A stretch of DNA of 64,000 nucleotides, from positions 307,810-371,809 of the forward strand of contig MNCI01004046.1 in NCBI GenBank assembly GCA_015680685.1. The letters run 5' to 3'. Origin of the DNA: Gnetum montanum (Eukaryota; Streptophyta; Gnetopsida; Gnetales; Gnetaceae). Below, piece by piece: positions 47,424-56,548 of the stretch. The notes under the pieces were generated by a model, which saw only the letters and a list, made by a program, of their open reading frames with translations, ran no database searches and was not told the DNA's origin. The first letter of the stretch is position 1. The number at the start of each line of letters is the position of its first letter. The position numbers and the translations under genes are program-made.

Positions 47424-47915
47424 CCAGTTTTAAGTCCTGGTAGACTGTCGTTGCTGATTTTAAGTCTCAGCAGACCATGGTCCTAGTTTAAAGTCCGGGC
47501 AGACCGAGAAATGCTAGTTTTACGTTGTAGCGGACGGTGGTGTGTTTGATTTATGGTCTCAGCAGACCGTGCTGTGGATGTCAGTTTTGTGTCATGACCT
47601 AAGGACAGAGGTGTGCTGGTTTTACGTCTCGGCAGACTGCTACTTACCTATGCTAGTTTTATGTCGTAGCGGATAGCCGGTGCCAGTTTAGCGTGGTGAC
47701 AGATGCGTGCAAAAGATGCCAGTTTTTCGTCTTGGTGGACCTGTACAACGTTGCCAGTTTTACATCGTAGCGGACGGTCACAACTTGCCAGTTTAGCGTC
47801 GTAGCGGACGATGGTTGCTAGTTTAGCGTCATGGCGGACGCGTGCAAGAAACACCAGTTTTACGTTGTAGCGGACGATGGTTGCTAGTTTAGCGTCGTAG
47901 CGGACGATGGTTGCC
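47424..47915 (-). repeat. Array of about 15 diverged GTTTTACGTC-GCGGAC units
   Basis: Units on the plus strand follow a pattern like C-C/T-AGTTT-T/A-RCGTC, a few bases, then GCGGACGG, spaced 28-45 bp apart. The most regular copies are at 47755-47915; the early ones (47424-47500) are diverged. It begins about 30 bp after the integrase stop. Related copies occur at 51611-51635 and 56172-56342 in the same element. Tandem repeats downstream of integrase are known in Ogre-like elements. Confidence 0.85.
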
Positions 47916-47943
47916 ATACTTGCTGTTGAAACTGTAGAGGCTG

Positions 47944-50900
47944 CTAAATGTAATACCGCTTCAGATATACATGATTTACAGGTTTTGGTAATTCACTGCC
48001 ATTGACGTCTGCTAATTTGAATGCTCCGTTGTTGTATGCGTCAAGCACCAAGAAAGGGCCCTCCCAGTTTGCAGAGAATTTGCCTACTGGTTCGCGCACG
48101 GCCTTGAGAACTAGATCTCCTTTCTTGATCGGGCGTTGCTGAAGGTTGTGACGATGCTTCTGTCTCTATTTGTTTTGATACCTTTCAATTCTGTCAAGAG
48201 CCTATATCCGCTTCTCTTCTACTGAATCTAGATCCGCCATTTGAGACTCGGTGTGTTGAGCCTCATTTATAACCGTGGAGAGGACCATTCTCAAAGAAAG
48301 AATTTGCAACTCGAGAGGCAGCACTGCTTCAGACCCGTAAACCAGGCTATAGGGCATACTACCCGTAGCCGTCCGACACGTAGTATGATACGCCCATAGC
48401 ACATAGAGGATCTATTCGTGCCACCGCCTTTTGTTGCCATCGAGCATTTTCTTGAGTAGATTGATGATCACTTTGTTCATTGCTTCAGCTTGACCATTCG
48501 CTTGCGGGTAATAGGGGGAGGAAAAAGATTGTCTAATGCCCAGGTTATCGTAGAAGGCTTTGGTTTCCGTGCTACTAAACTGTGGCCCATTGTCGGTCAC
48601 GATAGTCATCGGGAGACCAAATCTGGTTACTATATTGTCCAGGATGAAATGGCAAATCTGCTGAGATGTGATCTTTCATAGGGGAACAACCTCTACCCAC
48701 TTTGTAAAATACTCAGTAGCGGTAATGATGAAGCTATGACCTGCNNNNNNNNNNNNNNNNNNNNNNNNNNNNNNNNNNNNNNNNNNNNNNNNNNNNNNNN
48801 NNNNNNNNNNNNNNNNNNNNNNNNNNNNNNNNNNNNNNNNNNNNNNNNNNNNNNNNNNNNNNNNNNNNNNNNNNNNNNNNNNNNNNNNNNNNNNNNNNNN
48901 NNNNNNNNNNNNNNNNNNNNNNNNNNGTTTTAACCTTTGTCAGGCAATCCTTTTCCATGCGCAGCCAGTAGTATCCTAAACGATGGATTTTTAGAGCCAT
49001 AGCCCGTAGCGCTACGTGGCCGCCGCACAATCCCTCGTGAACTTTGCCGACTATATGCTGCGCTTGACTTTTGTCAACGCAAGTAAGCAGCACGCCATCG
49101 AAGGAGCGTCTACAAAGAGTGCTGTCTCTGATGATGACGTATTGCCTAGCCCGCTTGTGGATCGCATCTTTCTGCGCGCGTGTTAATTCAGATGGTAGCT
49201 TGCCCTGTAAAAGGTAAGTTTTAATGTCGTCGTACCATTCAGGTGTGCTTTCCTCGAGAAGAGAAGAGATTTGCGCTGTCTGAATGATAGGATTTGCGCA
49301 GTCTGTTATTAATGCAGGGCTAGTGTCAAAGAGATGTGAAGGCACGTTCAGAGCCAGTGTTGCCAGTGCGTCGGCCAGTGTGTTGTCCACGCGTGGCACG
49401 TGCTGGACATCGATGGTTGCGAATCGGCTCAGAAGATCTTTAGCCTTATCGCAGTAGGGGTGCAAATGTACAGCCTTGCAGGCGTAGACTCCTGTGATCT
49501 GATTTACGACAAGCATCGAATCGCCCCTAATCGCCAGGTGTCGAACATCGAGTTCACTGACAATTAGTAATCCCCTGAGGAGCCCCTCGTACTCTGCCAC
49601 ATTGTTCGTACAGGGGAAGGTCAAGCGATAAGCATGTAGACGCACATCCTCAAGTGATAGCGTAATAACAGTGGCAGCACTGCCACCTCTAGCGGTTGAA
49701 GCTCCATCGAAATACAACGTTGCTTCGGGGCCTGTTAAGACAGGGCTTAAACTATGTACATGTTCGTCAGGGAACTCTGGTTCTATAGTCGCTTGATTGT
49801 TAATTGGTGATGTAATTAACTGGTCAGCTCTTTCTTGGCCTTTCGTAGATGATTGGCCGATATAGTGCAGATCGAATTCTGCCATGATAGCCTTCCAGTG
49901 AGCTATTTTACTACTCTCGTATAAACTGTGCGTAATGGCCCTAAGAATGTTGTTTTTACAGATGATGTTAACCGTGCTACGGAAAAGATAATGCCTACAC
50001 TTTTTAAGTGTAAAAACTAATGCTAGGTAATTACGCTCTACGTCGTTATACCTCGTTTTGTATGCACATAGAGCATGACTCAAGTAGTAGATGGGCACTT
50101 CCGACCCATCATCCCTCCTTTGACAAAGTAATGCAGCTAACGCTACGTCCGAAGTTGCGAGGTAAATGTAAAATGGAAAGTTCCTTTGTGGTGGGAAAAC
50201 CGTCGGTAGATGTTGCAGTTCTTGTTTTAAGTTGTCAAACGCACGTTGGCAATCGTCGGTCTATTCGAAATTAACCCCCTTTTTCAGCAAGTGTTGCATT
50301 GGGTGTAACTTGTCGGTTAATCTCGAGATGAACCGGCGTATAAACTGTAGGCATCCCTGTAACCCGCGTAATTGCTTAAGGTCTGTGGGAGGTGTTAGCT
50401 CAACAATGGCTTTGACCTTATCAGGGTCAACTCGTATGCCAGCTTCCGACACCACAAACCCCAGCATGTGTCCGGTTTTGACCCCGAATATGCATTTTTT
50501 TGGGTTAAGCTAGAGCTCGTATTTGGAGCATCTTTTAAGGACTAACTCTAGGTCTCCTGAATGATCCTCAGACTTTAAAGACTTAACCGCTATATCGTCT
50601 ACATAATCATTCAGTCTTCCTAGGAGGTAATCGTTGAAGATGTATGTCATGGCTCGCTGATACATTGCTTCGGCATTCTTTAGACCAAAAGGCATCATAG
50701 TGTAGCAAAAGGTGCCCCAGGGCGTCATGAATGTCGTGGTCAATTGATGTTCTGGGTTGATTCGAATCTGATTATAACTTGAAAAACCATCCATGAAGGA
50801 TAGAAGCACATGCCCAACTGTCGTGTCGACTAGCTGATCGATACTTGGAAGTGGGAAGTTATCTTTGATTGTGGCCTTATTCAAATCCCGGAAGTCTATG

Positions 50901-51463
50901 CAGATGCGTATGCTTCCGGTCTTCTTTGGGACGACTACAATGTTAGACACCCAATCCGAGTAATCGACTGCACAGATGAAACCAGCCTGATACAGTTTGG
51001 TGATTTCATTACGCACGGCTAGCGCGATCTCTGGCTTGATTTTGCGTGCCTTTTTCCTAACTGCTTTAATCTGTGGATCTAAGATGATGTTATGCTGGAT
51101 TAGCCTGGGGTCTAGTTCAGGCATATCCTCGTATGACCATGCAAAGACTGTGATGTTGTCTTGCAGAACCTGTTTTATGGCATCGTGCGTCTTTTGGTCT
51201 AGTAGAGAGCTGACCTTAAGCATTTTGGCTTCAGCCCTATGCGTAACGATAGCAACCTCATTGAGGGGGTCTTCGGTTATGTCCCCAGCCTCTAGGTCTA
51301 GCGTATGTGTTGACTGTTCTGGCCATTCTGGGTATGTCTCCAACGCGGCTATGGTTACGTCTTCTAAAGGGGGGTTAACGTCTACTAGCGTGGAGTCCAA
51401 TTGCCTAACTACCTTCCCGTATGGGCCCGTCAAAGTTAGAGATGCTAAAAATGTTGCGTCCAT
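47944..51463 (-). pseudogene. Pol (RT-RNase H-second RNase H-integrase) of element 6
   Basis: Starts MDATFLASLTLTG at 51463. RT: VSNIVVVPKKTG, ICIDFRDLNKAT, FMDGFSSYNQI, MPFGLKNA and the intact catalytic YVDD (about residues 287-290). First RNase H: KTRYNDVERNYLALVF. Second, archaeal-like RNase H: LYFDGASTARGG, NNVAEYEGLLRGL, IRGDSMLVVNQI and VDNTLADALATLA. Integrase: HEGLCGGH zinc half, a 182-N gap, then TIVTDNGPQF and QANGQAE with catalytic D and E, the LWAYHTTCRTATG segment, and a C-terminal GKFSANWEGPF and LKRYYI before the stop at 47944. In-frame stops include 50510, 50258, 48412 and 48202; no frameshift is seen outside the gap. Decayed only by point changes. Confidence 0.93.
48745..48926. 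other. Assembly gap inside integrase
   Basis: 182 Ns covering the second half of the integrase zinc finger and the first catalytic Asp. Confidence 0.98.
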
Positions 51464-51610
51464 TTACCGTCCGCCCTGCAAAACCGCCAAGTGCGTAAAT
51501 GATTAGGAGAAAAGTGACGTGATGTCGTTGAACGTGGAAGGCTAACTGAATTTTGAATATTGTAAACAAGCTGTAATCAATGCAACTCGACTACGAGGCG
51601 ATAAGATGTG

Positions 51611-51635
51611 GTAGTTTAACGTCATTTCGGACAGG
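51611..51635 (+). repeat. Single GTAGTTTAACGTC-CGGACAGG repeat copy
   Basis: One isolated unit of the array motif, lying between the pol start and the antisense gene start. Confidence 0.6.
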
Positions 51636-51729
51636 TGCGTGCGATATCAGCCGCATTAATATCTTGATTTTCAAGTTCTGTTTTAGGAAAGTCCCGCTTA
51701 AATCGGATATCAAGTTGGTGATCTTCGCA

Positions 51730-51735
51730 TATATG
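51730..51735 (+). promoter_or_regulatory. Candidate TATA element of the antisense gene
   Basis: TATATG, about 130 bp upstream of the first ATG at 51863. It is weak, and chance is possible in this AT-rich stretch. Confidence 0.25.
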
Positions 51736-51862
51736 TACGTAGTTTTTGATGAGGACAAGTTGCTGGCTGTTGCGAATTTCAAATTCATAATTGTTGTTGA
51801 GCGAGAGCAGGAAGAGTAGAGGATTAGAGCGTGTGATTTTTGCAAAGATTTGCAAGTGTTAA

Positions 51863-54800
51863 ATGGTGAAAAGAAATTCTGAAGCTGTTGTAATGGCACC
51901 AAAAATCAAAAGGAAGAATGCAAAACTAGCCAAAATTGATGAAGTGCAAGAAAATCTGGATCGCGTTTCGCAGGCGCTGGTTGATGTTTGTGACCCTACG
52001 CCTTTGAACCGGTAGGTCATTCCTTACATTCTTATGTTTGTTTTAGTGTCTACTTTTCGTGGTGTTTTTTTTTTGCGTGAATGTGGATTTCAAATTGTGG
52101 ACCTCGGGTTAATACGAGGGTTTGATGGGGTTGCGTCTACCACCGTTGTCAGGGACGAACCTTGCGTTATTGCAAGGGTTTGGGCGATTTCGGCCTGGAT
52201 AACTAGGTGTAGTTTATAAGTTTTCTGTGTTAGTCATGCAAATGTAAATGTAGGCGTTAATGTATGTATTGATTTTTCTATACAGCGTTGCACTAAAGCC
52301 CATTCTGATTGTGTTGGATATTGTCGGGGTTTTGTGTTGTATAAACCCCATCGTCCCCAATGTCCCTCCCCCGCAAACGCGGTTGCAAGGGAAGGCCATA
52401 TGGTTTTGACGGGGTGTGCTAGAGTTTCTGCAGTTCTTACTGTGCAACTACAGCGTCATTGTGTGGTCTGATTTGACTGGCGACATTGTCGGTGCCCTTT
52501 TAGAGCACCTGCTGGTGGGTTCTGCACAAGGGATTCTGGCCTTTTTGACAGACGAGGCCATCGATACGGGTCGTCTCGAAGTCCGAGAACTTAGCGCGCG
52601 GGGCCTAAGGAGCTTAAGCTGGATCTGGGAAATGGCTTAGTTTAGTTGTTATCATGCATATAACACGCTGTTCGTGGCTCACCATGTCTCGACCTATTTC
52701 CAGAACCCACAAGGCACGGTGTATTACGCAGGTGGGTAAGCGAATTTTATTAACTGTCTATGTTTTGGTGTTGTTATATGTCTATTATTGATGTGAAATG
52801 TAAGAGAAGCCTATGTTGTATGGTACAGGTTTTTTATTCATGACAACAAGTTAGTTGGAAATGGAGATGCGTTGTCATGGGCCGAAACGGCAATAATGGC
52901 ATTTACTTCCACTAGCAACATGCGCGCTGGTGTTATAGGGTAGATTGGCTTCGACATGCATGAGTACCCTACCCGCTATGCTGGGGCTTTTGAGAATTGC
53001 CAGAGACTCAGGTGGCTACACGATGACTGGACCTTAGATCCGCCCCTTACCGTTGAGGACGTGCAGAGGAACCTTCCGCCATTTCCCCTGCCATTTGGAC
53101 CTGGTAAGGCTGTTGTATGGTTGATTATTGCATAATATAGTGTTTTAGTTCGACTTGTGTTTTACGTTGTTCAGTTAGGGAATCCCGGGAGATTACCCTT
53201 ACGATTTCCGGCCGTGAGGCGAGCACCGTCCTCTTCCGCTATGGCGACATCAAGGACGCACAGCGCTGGCTCGGCCACTCGGCGGCCTCGGTCGCGGTGA
53301 CCACCAAGATCCGAGCAACAGGGCTAATGCATCTATTTTTAGCTGCAACCCCTGATGTCCCCGCCAGTGAAATGCTAACCCTGGTCAACTCCTTCAACAA
53401 AAAGGCAGAGCGTTTTTGCACGCGCGTACATAACGTACGCGTAAGCTTTAATATTGACGCTCAGCTCTTCACGGACCTATTTGACATTCCCTCGGACGGC
53501 CTTCCCATAAGTGAGAAGGTGAAGAGGAGCCTCGACTTCTAGGAGTGGTTGAAGGAGTGGGTAAGGGTCCCGAAGGAGACCAAAGGGTTTCCTTGCGAAA
53601 GATTCCAGATGGGCGTTGCCAAGACACTTTATCCCCTTTTCCGGGCCCGGACTTTCCCCAAAACTCTCTCGCAAGGGAAGTTCTTTTCTGTAGAACAAAC
53701 CCGTATTATGTAAGAGGTTCTGGAGGAGGGGACCCAGTTCAATTGGGCAAGCTATTTTGCCAAGGGATTGCGCAACGGGATGATCAAGCTCCGCAAGAAG
53801 CTTGAGTCTTGTTTTAATGTGCATTACACCTTCTTCATAGCTTGCCTCTGGCGGTTTGCTGAGTTTCTGGTCATCCAAAGGAATGGGGTCTGGGTACAGC
53901 AAGACCGAGACCAGCTATCCAAACCTTGGATTGCTCACATCCTCAGTACTACTCGTGGGCAGGATCCGTCGGAAGGGATCGGGGAGTCACTGTCTATAAC
54001 GACCAAGGGTTTGGCGGTGCCCCAAGTGCGAGGCCTCGACAGCATAGGTGGGATAATGCCTACTTACACTGGCGATGCCTCACGAGGGAAACGCCTGACG
54101 GAAGAAATTGTAGAACCTGCAGCTCGACGTAAAAGGCTCCGTATAACCAAGGCCCCCGGGAGTGACGCAGGCCAAACTGTGGCGGTCAAAGTGCAGCGGA
54201 GTAAGCCTCCGCCTGGTAAGCATGGAGGAATTGTATTACACAATGTTTGTTTAGATGTTTTGGAATGATATACTAAGGTGCTGTGACATGACCAGTAAAA
54301 ATTAGAGAAGAACTAACCCCTGAGACAGGGGCAGTAATACTAAGTCGTAGGGAGGGGGCCTCAATTTTGGAAGAAGAGGGCCCAGCTGTTAGCGTGAGCC
54401 GTGCACAGGGTCTGGTACGTGAGGAGGCCCCAGCTACTGGAACCAGCGACGCACAGACTCAAGTGCGTGAAGAGGAAAAGGAGGGGGAAGATGTTGGCGA
54501 AGTTGCCACTGTCACCGGTTGAGGTAATGTGCGTGTTAGCACATTTGCAGGATTCTGTGAATAAATGGAATTTCTAACTAGATTACGCTACAGGAGAAGA
54601 GGATGTATCCATGTCTGCCACTGTGAGCAGAGCATGGAGAGATTTCCCTGACAAATTTGCCTTCATGGAAGGCGTTGTCAGTGACATGATCGAGCGCTTG
54701 GAGCGCGTCGAACCTGGAGCTGGTACATTATGGTTGTAGTCAGTTTGTGATATTATATAGTGGTAATGTGTCACCAACATTGATGATTGTTTTTGTTAGG

Positions 54801-55976
54801 AGCTCGCCTCCGATGGGATCCCACGGAGCCCATTGATTTGGACACAGTGGAGTCACCATCCGATGAAGCAGCCGTGGCACGTCACATTTATGAGGAAATG
54901 CGTAAATGTGCGTTATGCTTGACACGCTTCTTATGGGAAAGTAGGGGCGTAAATGAAAATCTATGGAAAAGGCTGCAGAGGTCGGAGCAGAGGGTTGAGT
55001 CTCTGACCAAAGAGGTCGGAGACTTAAGGACACGGTGCGACTTCCTACAGGCGCGAGCAACAGGGGATGAGGACTGGTGTACTGCTGTTGTCGATTACTC
55101 CAGTTATCGGACTGCCATCAAAAACAGCGTACAGACTAGTCGGGCGTTAGTAGAGCAGCGGATGCAGATAGAGCTCCTAGCTCAGAAAAGCCAGGATTGG
55201 AGGGACTATTGTGCAAGCGTGCAAGAGTGGGGGCAGAAGGAGAAGGACCACAAACATTTGTATAAGCGAGAAAGCATTGCTTATCAAAAACTCTACCGCG
55301 ATTCTGCCGTCAAGGCCCAATCCTTGGAAGTCTTCTTGGACATCATTGGAGCTTCCAAAGCCTTCAAGAAGTTCGAAGAGCAGGTGACTGTAAGTGCATC
55401 CCCGGAAAGGGCGATGACTCTCCCTAGGGGTCAGGCTTCAATCCCTACTTTCTTCTCGGACCCACCCCGCTGGAGCAGTGTGGAGAAAGGGAAAGTGAAG
55501 GCCGGAGCTGCCTTGGGAGAGGATGTATGGCCAGATCTAATGGAGGAAGAGATTATGAAGCGCCTGTGGGCTGGCCTGGACAAGCTTCCCTTTGCTGTGG
55601 AAGTAGGGCCGTCACAAGTAAGTTCATGCATGACTTAGTTTGCATTTTCTAATTATGGTGTTAAGTCTTGTGTAGCTAATGTGCTTACTGTATTTAGGTA
55701 CCAACTGAGGATAGGGAAGACGAGCCAGGTGAGGAGTTAGCAGAGGGAACAGAGGAAGAAGTAGAAGTAGAGGAAGAAGCAGAAGAAGAGGCAGAAGAAC
55801 GCAACGATGAAGAGCGTCCTCCCGTGGAGCCGGCGCCGGAATGAGGACCTCATGAAGAGGACATTCTTCTTGAAAGAATCATTCCTAGAAATGACGGCCC
55901 ATTGGAGGATGATCCATTAGGGTTGGATCCGGACTTAAGAGATACCAGTGACAGTGGCAGTAGAGGAAATGCGTAA
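51863..55976 (+). pseudogene. Eight-exon antisense accessory gene of element 6
   Basis: Exons: 51863-52011, 52286-52735, 52829-53103, 53175-54215, 54296-54523, 54594-54722, 54800-55617, 55698-55976. Every intron is GT-AG, six of the seven are 70-93 nt, and phase is kept throughout, giving about 1,122 codons to a TAA at 55974. Exon 1: Lys-rich (MVKRNSEAVV...MAPKIKRK). Exons 2-3: FCP1/NIF-phosphatase-like. Exon 4: a 347-residue segment with IDAQLFTDLFDIP, ERFQMGVAKTLYPLFRA, GTQFNWASYFAKGLRNGM and HYTFFIACLWRFAEF, resembling transposon-associated plant proteins. Exons 5-6: acidic linker. Exon 7: helical coiled coil. Exon 8: Glu-rich tail. In-frame stops are at 52407, 52638, 52941, 53540, 53711, 54520 and 55842, each one transition from a sense codon. 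If exon 5 ended at 54517 instead, the sixth would be spliced out. Function unknown. Confidence 0.8.
52286..53103 (+). other. FCP1/NIF-phosphatase-like region in the antisense gene
   Basis: Exons 2 and 3 follow the layout of plant FCP1-like (NLI-interacting-factor) domains. KPILIVLDIVGVLC is in place of the D-L-N-G-L-L strand; GVLEFLQFLLCNYSVIVWS follows; then LRSLSWIWEM, YNTLFV and FQNPQGTVYY, where family members have N-T-L-x-x-D-D and N-P. The first Asp of the catalytic motif is kept. The second acidic position and the later D-D pair appear lost (Val, and Ala-His). Phosphatase activity is therefore unlikely in this copy. The assignment is by pattern only. Confidence 0.6.
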
Positions 55977-56171
55977 TTATGATTTACGCATAGTTTTATT
56001 GAGGGTGAAGTGGAGTATTGTTTTATGAATGACTGAGAAGACGCGTTATAAGACCTGGTGGATGTTTTAAATGTCAATTATTTTGTCTCTTTTTTTTTGG
56101 TTTTTATGCCTTTACAGCGTGAACGTAATTAGTAAGGGTTTAGCCTAAGTTATGATGATAAAATGTAATGA

Positions 56172-56342
56172 CTAGTTTAAGGCCATCGCGGGCTGTCATA
56201 TGATTCTGCGTGAATTAGCGACTAGTTTAAGGCCTTTGCGGGCCATGCCTGCGTAATCAAGCATGAATAGTCGTAGCGTGCAATCCTACGTGACTAGTTT
56301 AAGGCCGTTGCAGGCCAACTAGTTTAAGGTCGTTGCGGGCCA
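56172..56342 (+). repeat. Four GACTAGTTTAAGGCC-GCGGGCC units
   Basis: Copies begin at 56172, 56221, 56293 and 56318; the last two are head-to-tail at 25 bp. They resemble the AGTTTAGCGTC-GCGGAC motif of the 47.4-kb array and lie between the end of the antisense gene and the end of gag-PR. Confidence 0.75.
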
Positions 56343-56548
56343 ACCGCGTAATAAGGTAAGCGTAAATGATACTGGTACACAATTTTGCGTAAATGAATAT
56401 TATGCGTACAAGAAATATAACAGTGTAAAAATAAATGACAAGTGTAAGAACTGAAAATGAGAGCAACATGAAAATGCATGAAATAAAACTGCTAAGTATG
56501 AACCATGATAACTCGCTAAGACAGGATAATGTACGCAAGGACCATCGT

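Noticed and set aside
47424-47915. Repeat array resembling a CRISPR array
   Set aside because: Plant DNA, diverged units, irregular spacing and no conserved direct repeat or cas genes; it is a retrotransposon minisatellite.
51863-55976. The antisense gene as an intact host gene
   Set aside because: It lies wholly within an element bounded by paired LTRs and CCCCG duplications, is flanked by element-specific repeats, and has seven in-frame stops.
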